This document shows positions 1 to 8,955 of a DNA stretch of 24,278 nt, in pieces (within the stretch, counting starts at the first letter, position 1; each line of letters opens with the position of its first letter). The stretch is from NCBI RefSeq assembly GCF_000485595.1, contig NW_014577280.1:79192-103469 (forward strand), in the 5' to 3' direction. Source of the stretch: Priapulus caudatus (taxonomy: Eukaryota > Priapulida > Priapulimorpha > Priapulimorphida > Priapulidae). The notes below the pieces were generated by a model, which had not been told where the DNA came from, searched no databases, and worked only from the letters and a program-made list of their open reading frames with translations. A program made the position numbers and the translations under genes.

Positions 1-288
1 GCGCGAACCTGGTGGCTGCCTTTCTGTCGTGCTTTCTCTCTTACGCGCGTCACCTTATTACGGTATTGTTCGCCTTCTGGCCGCGCATGGCCACGCCGCA
101 GCGTTGGCTGTGCGCCGAGGCATCCCCCGGGTGCGCGCGCGCGAGTGCTCTGCATCCTCGCTACACGGCGTCGCACATTCTCGGCAATCCTGCGACCAAA
201 GCGGCTACGCTCGACGCTTTAATCGGCGACGTGGCTTTGTTACCTAGCAACAACAACGTTCGCAGCAAGCCTCGCGAAGAAAGAGAGC

Positions 289-322
289 GAGAGCGAGAGA
301 GAGAAAGAGAGAGAGAGAGAGT
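289..322. repeat. GA-rich microsatellite
   Basis: An imperfect GA/CGAGAG tract seen directly. It lies inside what could be the 5' leader of the small candidate exon downstream. The long open frames through this region on both strands come from the repeat and are not convincing genes. Confidence 0.85.
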
Positions 323-378
323 CTTCTGTGCGCCGTCGCAGGCGTCGTCTTCGCGCGGTCTCTCGCGCTGTGATCGAG

Positions 379-445
379 ATGGCGATGAACGACGTATCAA
401 AGCACTTGAACAAGTGGCTGGAGACAGTGATCAAAGCCGCGCCAG
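379..445 (+). CDS. Possible first coding exon, 22 codons, unknown gene
   Basis: An ATG at 379 opens a frame starting MAMNDVSKH and ending VIKAAP, which runs straight into CAG|GTAGGC, a fair 5' splice site at 446 (exon phase 1). The stretch is GC-rich, has a normal amino-acid mix with an amphipathic look (HLNKWLETV), and follows a GA-rich leader, as first exons often do. I recognise no family and found no partner exon, so this is an inference from a start codon plus a donor. It could be chance. The acceptor exon, if real, lies downstream, possibly outside the window. Confidence 0.25.
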
Positions 446-1490
446 GTAGGCTGTATTCGTATAGCGCTAGAATCTGTGCGTTTAGTTGACCTCTGCCGAG
501 GCGCCGGGTACGTTAGCGGAGACAGCATTATGTATATGGTCGCATTTCGTGGCAATATGATCACGAGACCTTCAGGCAGAATATATAATGCTGTGATCTT
601 TGATCTTGGCCACGAGATTGTATATCTTACTTATGGGCATGAGTCATTATTTCTGCTTATATCTCACAGTATTGAGATGATTGCTTTTTTGAAGGAGGTT
701 ATAATGTGCTGTGATCTTCTAATGTTCATTTCGCGTACCCATCTGCAAGGAAGTTCAGACATACGTAATGCATTTTATTTATGCGTGTATCGACATTATA
801 TATGACATATATAATGATATATATCTGACATATATATATAGCGGACTCGGATTTAAGTTTTTTTTTGTACTGGAAACCTATGCGTAAGCTATCGTGATAT
901 TCAACCCGGGTGAATGTCACGACACAGCCACATTGATTGTTTGGTGAGGTCCGAATTAAGCACGCCCTTGTGGTTAAATCGTCAGACAAATATCTGTGTG
1001 CTTGTGTCTGTGTCTTTGCGTGCGTACGCGGGTGCATGCGTGTGTGAGTGCGCACCTGCGTGTGTGTTGTGTGTGTTTGCGTGCGCGCACAGTTGTATAC
1101 TTGCGTACTCCGGTGCGTTTGCGCGTAGGTGAGTGAGTGCGTGTGCGTGTTTGTTTGTAATTCCAGCCGTACGGGTACGTCTCAATCTGCAGCAGAGTGA
1201 ATGCGTGTATAGATCTATGTCAAATGCTAGCATACACGAACCAATGTTTTTCCTTAGTAACGCCGGTTTTCAACCGAATCCTGTCCTCCGAAGACATGTC
1301 CGAAGTTCGAAGTCCGAAGTCCGAAGTCCTTTTCCGAAGACCTGTCATCCAATTGAGCGAAATTTAGCTGAATTTTCTGTTGCAGCACTGCAATCCATGT
1401 GCCGCTACTATTGTATATGATCGTAGGCCGATAATGACATCCGAGAAACCCCTTGCTTACCATGCGTTTGCACATTTCATCCGCACACAC
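446..1490. other. Non-coding stretch, no recognisable gene
   Basis: Contains AT-rich patches (about 800-845), GT/GC-alternating sequence (about 980-1160) and a short (GTCCGAA)n-type minisatellite at about 1298-1329. Open frames of about 110 codons occur on both strands but show no motif I recognise and overlap low-complexity DNA. Confidence 0.5.
1298..1329. repeat. Short GTCCGAA minisatellite
   Basis: Consecutive GTCCGAA/GTTCGAA units, about four copies, visible directly. Related GTCCTCCGAAGAC and TCCGAAGACC segments flank it. Confidence 0.7.
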
Positions 1491-1495
1491 ACGAC

Positions 1496-1496
<1 letters not shown>

Positions 1497-1578
<82 letters not shown>
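1497..1578. repeat. (TA)n microsatellite
   Basis: A nearly pure TA dinucleotide run of about 40 units, followed by an interrupted TA stretch to about 1600. The YIYI-type open frames here are shadows of the repeat. Confidence 0.97.
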
Positions 1579-1584
<6 letters not shown>

Positions 1585-1605
1585 TATTATATATACATAA
1601 CAACA

Positions 1606-1687
1606 CGCACCACGCACGGCGCGCACGCACGGCACGCACGCACATAACCACACGCACACGCACACGCCACACGCACGCACGCACGCA

Positions 1688-1729
<42 letters not shown>

Positions 1730-1759
1730 ACACACACACACACACACAACACACACACG
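1606..1759. repeat. CA-rich compound microsatellite
   Basis: CGCA/CACG interrupted tract (about 1606-1690) passing into a nearly pure CA run (about 1690-1759). It sits just upstream of a TATA-type promoter candidate. Alternating purine-pyrimidine DNA of this kind can adopt Z-form, which is general knowledge rather than something shown here. Confidence 0.95.
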
Positions 1760-1816
1760 ACATATATTAACGATCGCATTTCAAATGTTTTTCTACGTTC
1801 GTTGCATTATCCCGAA

Positions 1817-1870
1817 ACGTATATAAAGAGCCGAGGCAGCGGCGTCGGGCCATTGGTTTTTGACAGTCGT
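1817..1870 (+). promoter_or_regulatory. Candidate TATA-type promoter
   Basis: GTATATAAAGAG at about 1818 matches a strong TATA box. A start site about 30 bp downstream would fall near 1850, next to an ATTGG (inverted CCAAT) at about 1852 and a TGACAGTC initiator-like string at about 1861. No convincing ORF follows. An AATAAA at 2195 could end a short transcript, so this may be a non-coding unit or a decayed promoter. TATA-like strings also arise by chance near TA-rich DNA. Confidence 0.3.
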
Positions 1871-2420
1871 CGTCCCCGACGCGTGCGTGCGCGCCACCGC
1901 ACGGAGAGAGTTTTTTACGGACGCGTCGACGACGATAACGCTTTCAATTATTGAAAACGCGCAAAAATTAACGTCACGCAGGCACGACGCACGTGACTAT
2001 CTTATGTAGCGGCGCACACATACATGTGCACCGCGGATCAATACGATGCTTGCATGCCGCAGCTCTTATACTAAATTTCAAGTTGGAAAATTATTTATGT
2101 AGAACTATTACTGCCCGAGTTTATGCGCTTGAATTATCCATGAAAGCGGTCGGAAAGGGGGGGGATAAAAACCATCTATTCATCTCAACGCTTAAATAAA
2201 GCATAGCGCGGAAAGTTGACCTTTCCCCGCCCATCCTTAAACGGGACCACAAAGGAGTCGCCATTGTGAAACATGAGAGTGTAGCTAAATCTTAATAAAA
2301 GAAAACATCGCGGCAACACCATGCACAAAGGCGCTCATTGTTATGCGTCGCAGGAGCCACCGCATGAATGGGGGAATTTAACACAACCGAGGTAAACATA
2401 TGTGTGCAGCTGTTTGTAGC

Positions 2421-2500
2421 ATATATATATATATATATATAGCGGAGAGAGAGAGAGAGAGAGATAGATAGATAGAGAGAGATAAATCGATAGATACATC

Positions 2501-2572
<72 letters not shown>

Positions 2573-2586
2573 TATGGATAGATAGA
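2421..2586. repeat. TA/GA/GATA compound microsatellite
   Basis: Three repeat types in succession: an (AT)n run at 2421-2441, a GA run to about 2463, then (GATA)n to about 2586 with a few interruptions. The reverse strand reads as a repeating LSIY frame, which is a repeat shadow. Confidence 0.97.
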
Positions 2587-2589
2587 AAG

Positions 2590-3570
2590 TTAGTAGATAA
2601 ATCGATATATGTGGCTTGCGCCCATTGAGTCGCAGAAAGCTATTAGGTACCGATTCCCCGGACAATGGAGGTCGATCTTGTTAAATGCACGCAGCCGATT
2701 TGTATCGCGTACGACTCGCGTAATGCAATCAACGGCTGCGCTTGGGTACGTTGTCAGCAAGACAGGATCGCGAACAAAAACGTTTTTCTTAATGAAATCA
2801 TTTTAATGCAACTTTAATACACCCGCGCGCACGTCGCATGCAATCATTGGGGATGTGGGAGGCGCTCGCATATGCGCACATCGCAAATGTCGAGCGAGTC
2901 TCACAAGACGCGTGTACAACGAGTAATTCGGGCCCAGGTGATGTCATTATTATATCTATTACCGTAATAAATGGTCGATAACGAGCATACATGCTTCTAT
3001 ATTGAGAACAGCCCCTCGTGGCCTGTATATCGTGACCTCGTTCCTCGATGCCTATACAGCGTTCACATAACTGCCGAGGGAGAGGCGCTCACACTGAGCT
3101 ATATGAATCCCTGCGGCTCTCGCGTGATCTCGTGATATCAACTCAAACAATGTGAAGACGTGGCCGCGCTGTATCGGCTCGAGAATGATGAATGAATTTA
3201 ATACCCAATTAATTTATCAGTCGAGGTAAAGCTAGTTTCCGTGCTATAAAAAAGCAATTATCTACTGTCCGTTCTTGCAATTTCGGTTTAAAAACAGTTA
3301 CAGCGCGAAGAAGATCAGATTGAAGCGCTGTCAGTAATTGGTTCTATGATGATCATTGCTGGCTGCTTATCAAAGAATATGATTACGCAAGTGGCATGCT
3401 GAAATATTAACGACGGTTCAAGCACAGCGCGGCACGATATCATGCACGTAAACAGGTACGCGCGCTCAGTGTAGCGAGGCGTTACGCAGCTCTGCCAGAA
3501 ACCATGGCTGGTTCAGGCCGTCGCCAGCGTGTGGCGTACGTACCCTGGTCAACAGAACTGCTCGTCTATG
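2590..3570. other. Non-coding stretch, nothing recognised
   Basis: Mixed-composition unique-looking DNA. No open frame with a recognisable domain, no tRNA-like boxes and no clear inverted repeat seen by eye. Confidence 0.4.
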
Positions 3571-3616
3571 GTTGGCCATCGTACTCAGAAACAATAATTT
3601 TTATCGCGGTAGAAAT

Positions 3617-3810
3617 AATTCAACCGCGGTTAAATTATGGCCCTTTTACCTAATCAGATGCATTGATACGCATAATTTAACCGCGGATAAATCATTGCCA
3701 TTTTACCGAATCAGGGGCCTGGTTACACATTATCATAATTTAGCCGCGGATAAATTATTTTTACCGCGGATAAATTATTTTTACCGCGGATAAATTATTT
3801 TTACCGCGGC
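3617..3810. repeat. CCGCGG-centred palindromic repeat array
   Basis: CCGCGG occurs at 3624, 3681, 3744, 3764, 3784 and 3804, each in an AT-rich setting such as AATTTAACCGCGG or TTACCGCGGATAAATTATTT. The first three are about 57-63 bp apart and share TTTTACC-AATCAG text between them. The last four repeat at exactly 20 bp. The core TTTAACCGCGGTTAAA is nearly palindromic. Similar AACCGCGGTT-centred repeats are found in non-autonomous DNA elements, so a MITE fragment that expanded locally is the simplest reading. Confidence 0.75.
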
Positions 3811-4153
3811 TAAACAACCGAGTAAGCAAAATCCTCCTTCTCAGCTTTGTTTGTATGGAGAAATATGACCGTGTGATCAATCAAAGATTCTGAATTTATC
3901 GCGAAACAATCACTTAAGACCAACCCTCTGTCCAGCCTTATGCTAAGAAGCCTACTAATCGCTGCTGCTGTACCACCACTCGAAGCAGCCTGCATACGCG
4001 TCTCGCGTCTGTTGTTTCCTAAGAGCCCTCCTAAACAGAGACGGATTACAAAGGATTTCAAAAATGCGTTTTATCGCTATTGTTTAAACTGTTAAAACCG
4101 CTAGTGTTGCTGTCGTCTGGCATGCACGACTGACTCGCATTGCAACGTCGTCG

Positions 4154-4610
4154 AAGCATCAGTCTCGCGAGAAGAAGAAGAAGAAGAAGAAGAAGAAGAA
4201 GAAGAAGAAAAAGAAAAAGAAGAAGAAGAAGAAAAAAAAAGAATAGGAAGACGAAGAAGAAGAAGAAGAAGACGAAGAAGCATCAGTCTCGTGAGAAGAC
4301 GAAGAAGAGAAGAAGAAGAAGAAGAAGAAGAAGAAGAAGAAGAAGAAGAAGAAGCATCAGTTTTGCAAGAAGAAGAAGAAGAAGAAGAAGAAGAAGAAGA
4401 AGAAGAAGAAGCATCAGTTTCGCAAGAAGAAGAAGAAGAAGAAGAAGAAGAAGAAGAAGCATCAGTCTCGCAAGAATAATAATAAGAAGAAGATACAGAA
4501 GACGAAGCAGCAGGTGAAGAAGCAGCAGGAGAACAAGAAAATAAAGAAAAATTGGAACGAAACGAAAAATTTCGATAAAAGGAAGAACGCGATCACACCG
4601 CGTATACATC
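4154..4610. repeat. GAA triplet tract with repeated spacer
   Basis: A purine-rich (GAA)n tract broken five times by the same spacer, GCATCAGTYTCGCRAGAAG, starting at about 4156, 4280, 4354, 4411 and 4459. The intervals shrink along the tract (124, 74, 57, 48 bp). It reads as poly-Glu with ASVSQ inserts on one frame and as Arg-rich or Leu-rich runs on others. None shows normal codon variety, so I treat it as satellite DNA, not protein. Confidence 0.93.
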
Positions 4611-4869
4611 ATGTAAGTAGGCCGTTTATCGTCTGCCGATACTGCAGATTTTCCACGCGTGTTACAACGTCGTAGGCAACTAGCCAAACGCTTAGTACTC
4701 TAAAGCGAAGTGCTTTGAGACCGTGCATGGAGGCAGGATATAGCGACCTTGAGCGCTGGCGTGTAGAAGGAGGGTTTGGAGACGCGCAGTCAGCGTTAGC
4801 ATTACTATGAGAGCTCTCACTCAGCACGGATATATGAGAGCAACTATATGACTAGCGATCGACCAGCAC

Positions 4870-4976
<107 letters not shown>

Positions 4977-5001
4977 NNNNNNNNNNNNNNNNNNNNNNNN
5001 N
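4977..5001. other. Assembly gap of 25 N
   Basis: Exactly 25 N, which looks like a fixed-length placeholder and not a measured gap. The second copy of the following unit is preceded by CA repeat, about 50 bp of unique sequence and a TA repeat (13561-13705), a likely model for what is missing here. Confidence 0.97.
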
Positions 5002-5311
5002 TACGACAATTAAGCTACCGAGAATGTGTGCAGTGGACGCGAATGAAATCATATCGGCGATACGCCAGTGTTTGACAAAACAACGCACAGCGTCTGCCTG
5101 TGTGCACACGCCTGTTACACACGCGGTTTTAAATTGCGATATATATACACAGTGCTTCAAGGGATAACGGATCTCAAGGTATAGAGGATCACCAGTTAGC
5201 ATTTTCATTTTTTTAAGCAAAACTAAACGAGCCTCGTAAAAACGAATGTTACCTTTTCGAACGCCAACCACTGTGATTTTAACATCTGAACATCTTTTAG
5301 TCAAGCGGTCA

Positions 5312-5319
5312 TGACGTCA
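5312..5319. promoter_or_regulatory. CRE/ATF-type site TGACGTCA
   Basis: A perfect palindromic TGACGTCA about 90 bp upstream of the leader's splice donor, kept intact in the second copy (at about 14014). CREB/ATF-family bZIP proteins bind this octamer in animals. A role in driving the element's transcript is inference from position only. Confidence 0.4.
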
Positions 5320-5405
5320 GTAGTTTTCCGCTTCCTTTTTACTTGGCGTTTCCGTTTGTGACGCGCTTAGCAGACGATCAAAGAGAAAGGGTGTTCGAAA
5401 AAAGG

Positions 5406-5762
5406 TAAGTGCACAAAAACGCCAGGAATTCTAAAAGTTAAAATAGAATGGTTTGATAACATATTATATTAACTATGTTTGTCAGTTTTATGAGATTTAT
5501 TTGCGAATGTTTCATAAATAAACAGGGGGCAAATTCAATTGCACCCAGACAAAGAATAACGGATCATAATATTATTGTTTTGTTTTTGACATAAAAATTA
5601 TTATTTACGAAAAAAAGACAACTTTGAAAAATAATGTATTATTATTACTTCTTATCTATATATTGAAAAATAATGTATTATTATTACTTCTTAGCTTTAT
5701 ATTGAAAAATAATTTATTATTATTACTTTATATATATAAATACATATAATTTAATTTTACAG
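5406..5762 (+). other. Predicted 5' leader intron
   Basis: A near-perfect donor, AAAAAAG|GTAAGTG at 5406, and an acceptor, TTAATTTTACAG ending at 5762, enclose 357 bp of AT-rich DNA with an internal repeat (TATTGAAAAATAAT.. TTATTATTATTACTT three times, about 5620-5730). The downstream exon carries the transposase ATG at 5797, so the leader exon ending at 5405 would be untranslated. In copy 2 the donor is intact, but the acceptor reads AAGAG where copy 1 has CAG. Confidence 0.6.
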
Positions 5763-5796
5763 TCAAATATTTAGAAACAAGATCGATCTCACAGTG

Positions 5797-7583
5797 ATGA
5801 AAACCATAAAAGCCAAGCTCACATCGAAAGCAAGTGCCGTTAAAAAAAAATCAGGAGCCCGTCCAACAACAAGTCCCACAGTGCAAAAGGTCAAAGCAGT
5901 GGCAAGGAAGTATGTGAGGCCAGAAACGCCAGCCAAGGGCTCGAGGGTCAGGAGGGCCCTATTTGCCATTCGGGAGAATGAGGTATCAATCAGGCAGGCA
6001 GCTCGTGATAACGAGTTGTCATTTGGGGTATTTATATAGGAGGCTGTCGGAAGAAGTAGAGATTTATAGAAAAAAGGGTCCATCACAAGTGTTCACTAGA
6101 GAAGAAGAAGAAGCGATGGCAAGATGGCTGCGTGAGATGGCGGAAAAAGGAATGGGGCTGAGGCCGGGAGAATTCTTGGACTTTGTCCAGATTATTGTTG
6201 AACGTGAGAATAGGTCAACTCCGTTCAAGAATAACAGGCCCAGCCATGATTGGTATTATGCCTTCATGAAGAGAAACTGCCAGATAGTGCAAATGCGTAA
6301 GGAAACGCCCCTTAAAAATTGCAGGCAACAGCAAGCAGCGGCTGACTGTAATGTTCTGTGGGTCTGCGGATGGTAAAATGATGCCCCCTTTCTTGGTGTA
6401 TCCTTCACCTCAGCCACGTGGATACAATCCACTGACTGGGGCAATTGAAGGCGTCGAAATTGCCTACACCAAGAAAGGGTGGATGGATGCAGATACGTTC
6501 TGCAAATTCATTAAAAATTTTGACAAACATGCCGGCACGGAGAAACCAGTTGTACTGTTGATAGACAGTGTAAGCAGCCATGTACACATAGCCGCTTTTG
6601 AAGATGCAAAAGCAAGGGAGCTTGAAATATATCGAATTGTCCCGAACGCCACCCATCTGATGCAGCCCCTAGATAAAGATGTGTTCGGAACATTGAAGGC
6701 AAAGTGGCACCAGGTTGTAAGACACAACACAAGAGACCACCCAGGCATTCCAATAGGAAAGGTAAACTTTGCAGAAAAACTAAAAGAAGCCTTTCTATTA
6801 TTCTACAAGCCCCTGACCATCATAAATAGCTTTAAAGCATCCGGTATATATCCTGTCGACAGCACTGTAATATCATCAAACCAGCTAATACCAGTGATCA
6901 CGTATATTGATGCAGAGAAGCCACCAACAAGCAGCACACCACATGACCACACTTGCGATGAGCTTCGGAAGGCATCAGGGGCATTGGAAGCACTAGCGAG
7001 TGTCTTGTCAACTCCGACCAGGGAGACGTATCACAGACGCATCCAGGAGGGATACGACATAGAAGGGAAGTCTCTCTGCTTTGATGCGTACAGACAACTG
7101 TACATGAAAGCAAACGGTAGAGACACGGTCATCACAGCACCCCCAGAAACCGAACAGCCTGCTGTCAATTCTGACAACATATCACCATCCGTGCGAGAAG
7201 CACTTCTGTTCACCCGTGCTCCCGAAACAAGACCAAAGCGGGTTATAGTGCTGAACACCTTGCCTGATAACTTGACGTCTGCCGAGGGTATTAGGATAAT
7301 GGCGCTGAGGCAGTTAGATAAGATCAGAGTTTTTGCTGACAAGGAGAAAAAGGCAAAGCTGCGATACAGAAAGGCAAAAAAAGTCATACGAAAAAAACAA
7401 AAGGCAAACACATCCGAAGAGAATGTTGCATGCATAGGGTGTAAAATGGCGTGGATGGACGATACAGCCGGAAGCCAGTGGGTCCAGTGTGACGAGTGTA
7501 ATGGGTGGATACACTCAGACTGTTCTACCATTGACATTCCACCAGACGATGCATCCTTCTGTTGCCCGGAGTGTCAGCCATAG
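5797..7583 (+). pseudogene. pogo/Tigger-class DDE transposase, frameshifted, copy 1
   Basis: Reading through two frame changes gives a pogo-type layout. First is a basic N-terminus and a Psq-like helix-turn-helix (RRALFAIRENEVSIRQAARD, then YLYRRL). Next is a CENP-B/Tc5-type DNA-binding domain (REEEEAMARWLREMAEKG to HDWYYAFMKRN), followed by the DDE core and a PHD finger. Start chosen at the ATG at 5797; the upstream in-frame GTG is not needed. Break 1 is at GGGG 6025-6028 (one extra base). Break 2 is near 6344, where about 90 residues expected in this family are missing, including the DET/DES motif with the first catalytic Asp. Copy 2 has both breaks, so they predate the duplication. As written, it cannot encode an active transposase. 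A short cryptic intron at break 2 is unlikely because so much conserved core is absent. Confidence 0.8.
6351..7583 (+). CDS. Transposase C-terminal part: DDE core plus PHD finger, 410 aa
   Basis: Largest intact frame in the window. It opens inside the DDE core (FCGSADGKMMPPFLVYP) and has GWMDADTF. Asp72 in VVLLIDSVSSH is the usual second catalytic residue and Asp108 in HLMQPLDKDVF the third, 35 residues apart, right for pogo/Tigger. FKASGIYPVD closes the fold. A basic Lys-rich stretch (about 320-350) precedes a C4HC3 PHD finger at 361-408 with Cys361, Cys364, Cys380, Cys383, His388, Cys391, Cys405 and Cys408 all present. PHD fingers bind histone H3 tails, so chromatin-guided targeting is plausible but inferred. 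The ATG at 6351 is just the first Met after the frame break; true translation would come from upstream. The family normally needs a first Asp that this piece lacks. Confidence 0.85.
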   Translation: MFCGSADGKMMPPFLVYPSPQPRGYNPLTGAIEGVEIAYTKKGWMDADTFCKFIKNFDKHAGTEKPVVLLIDSVSSHVHIAAFEDAKARELEIYRIVPNATHLMQPLDKDVFGTLKAKWHQVVRHNTRDHPGIPIGKVNFAEKLKEAFLLFYKPLTIINSFKASGIYPVDSTVISSNQLIPVITYIDAEKPPTSSTPHDHTCDELRKASGALEALASVLSTPTRETYHRRIQEGYDIEGKSLCFDAYRQLYMKANGRDTVITAPPETEQPAVNSDNISPSVREALLFTRAPETRPKRVIVLNTLPDNLTSAEGIRIMALRQLDKIRVFADKEKKAKLRYRKAKKVIRKKQKANTSEENVACIGCKMAWMDDTAGSQWVQCDECNGWIHSDCSTIDIPPDDASFCCPECQP

Positions 7584-7584
7584 T

Positions 7585-7808
7585 GTATGTGTCGGGGTGC
7601 GAGTAGGGATATGTGTATTTTAAATTTGTACCTAATGTCAACTGCATAATATGCAACTAAGTTTTGTGATGATTTTTTGTTCAATGTTCACTGTATTTAT
7701 TTTACACTGATAGATTACCTTGCTTAATTTTATTTTAGATTAGTAAACATTAATACTTATGTCATCATAAATGTAGATGTAATATGCTTGTTTTTCTTCC
7801 AATTTCAG
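7585..7808 (+). other. AT-rich spacer ending in a 3' splice acceptor
   Basis: After the transposase stop, an AT-rich 220-bp stretch ends in a strong polypyrimidine tract and acceptor, TTTTTCTTCCAATTTCAG at 7791-7808. Copy 2 keeps it (ending 16466). A weak donor (GTATGT) lies at 7585, two bases after the stop codon, so this could be an intron in a transcript's 3' part. Alternatively the acceptor pairs with the 5406 donor or with one outside the unit. Confidence 0.5.
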
Positions 7809-8393
7809 ACCACTCATTCAGAGACAATTCCAGAGGCTGCCTCTTCTAGTAATCCGTTTGTGACACTGCCTTTCACCTCTGAGTCTGGATTAGCTTCACC
7901 TGTAGTAAATGTCAGACTGGAAAATGCGGTTATAAAGGGCTATCATCACTACCATATACGGCCCCCGATGACTGATCCAAAGACTCTATTGTCAGTCGAT
8001 AGGGAATACACAAACATACATAATCTAGATTCATGCCTTGTGTGGATTCCACCTTTGACTGAATTTAGCATCCAAATGCATGACATGGTAACAGATGTAA
8101 AGAAGGAAATTACCCTTCGGGATGTTGCAGGACTTGCATTAGGACACGTCCCTAGGGGTATAGCTGGATCATTTAGATCCATAATGGATGCTGGGGGAAG
8201 TGTTTTTGCAGAACCAACTGGAGAACCTGTTTCCAGTTTCTCTCCATGGCCTGCACCTATGTTAGTGGGTGGTGGTGTGGTATTACCATGGAATTACATT
8301 GTGCAGCATCATGACGAAGCCTTTGTCTTGACTTCTCTAAGAAGTGCATCTTACTATAATTTGGCGAATGTTGTATGTATGTATGTATGTTAA
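7809..8393 (+). CDS. Exon encoding a HIRAN-like domain, 194 codons
   Basis: Open from the acceptor at 7808 (phase 0, no start Met) to TAA at 8391. A Ser/Thr-rich head (about 1-35) leads into GYHHYH, then DREYTNIHNLDSCLVW, which fits the HIRAN pattern REPxNxxDxxAV. GLALGHVPRGIAG with a following IMDAGGSVFAE matches the iGhvPr-iA block, and GGGVVLPWNYI matches the closing strand. HIRAN domains occur fused to SNF2 helicases (HLTF binds 3' DNA ends) or alone in uncharacterised invertebrate proteins. The assignment is by eye. It follows the transposase by 225 bp and is duplicated with it. A GTATGT at 8373 could be a donor that skips the TATG-repeat tail. It may be a captured host exon, a second element ORF, or a host gene exon into which the pogo element inserted. 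Confidence 0.5.
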   Translation, partial: TTHSETIPEAASSSNPFVTLPFTSESGLASPVVNVRLENAVIKGYHHYHIRPPMTDPKTLLSVDREYTNIHNLDSCLVWIPPLTEFSIQMHDMVTDVKKEITLRDVAGLALGHVPRGIAGSFRSIMDAGGSVFAEPTGEPVSSFSPWPAPMLVGGGVVLPWNYIVQHHDEAFVLTSLRSASYYNLANVVCMYVC

Positions 8394-8494
8394 TGAAATG
8401 CTCCGTCAGTTTGGATCCAAATAGCGCCAAATTCACAGAAGAGATCGATGAGTACACGGGACGGGTTCTAAACTATACTCGGTTGAAAACCGTT

Positions 8495-8955
8495 AGGTGG
8501 ACATGTTGCGATGAAATAAGCGCACAGACGGAACTGGCGGGCTCCATGAAAGAAGCTCTTCACGTCGCCGTAGCTATAGAATCAGTCGCATGCGTGCTCC
8601 ACTGCGTGCTTATTTCGAGCGCCGACATGACCGGGGCTACGATGCGATGGCGCTCTAGTGCAGTTTGAGCGATTTGTCTAAACTGGAAGCCGTCGTTAGA
8701 CTTGCTCGAAGAGGCTTCGCTCTCTCGTCGAAAAGTCATTTCGCGTTTAAAGCGGCTGCCATCTCGCACAATCTCAACTGCGCTGAGGGATGCAGAGGAG
8801 TGGGATGCCTCTTCGTGCAGACTCGATCATCATCATTATTATGTGGGTTGCGGGTTTAACACGTATACGCGTTATAGTGTTCTACTGTTACACTATATGG
8901 TGGCTGCCATTACGTATACACGTGACGACGCGTATGAAGACGCCGTATTTAACAA
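8495..8955. other. Unrecognised stretch before the repeat array
   Basis: Balanced base composition with overlapping short open frames (64-100 codons, for example 8665-8859 and 8702-9004, plus strand). None contains a motif I know, and none joins in frame to the 13-residue repeats that follow without a stop. Confidence 0.4.

Larger units (their letters stand above)
5002..8494 (+). mobile_element. pogo/Tigger-PHD plus HIRAN unit, copy 1
   Basis: A unit of about 3.5 kb present again at 13706-17140. In order it holds a 5' leader with a full CRE-type site, an intron, a decayed pogo-class transposase with C-terminal PHD finger, and a second acceptor-bounded exon with a HIRAN-like domain. Homology between the copies begins right after the N gap and ends at about 8494, after ACTCGGTTGAAAACCGTT. 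I could not identify terminal inverted repeats or target duplications, so these limits are those of the duplication and not proven element ends. Confidence 0.75.

Noticed and set aside
12-449. 145-codon plus-strand ORF at the window start
   Set aside because: Includes a run of RERERE from the GA repeat and no domain; overlapping frames are equally open.
1380-1826. Long frames through TA and CA repeats on both strands
   Set aside because: YIYI, HTHT and VCVC runs are microsatellite shadows with no normal coding sequence.
4140-4687. Arg-rich, Glu-rich and Leu-rich proteins
   Set aside because: All three are alternative readings of the GAA tract; none extends into normal-complexity coding DNA.
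5763-6086. Minus-strand ORF of 107 codons opposite the transposase N-terminus
   Set aside because: Shadow of the plus-strand transposase, which has clear domain matches.
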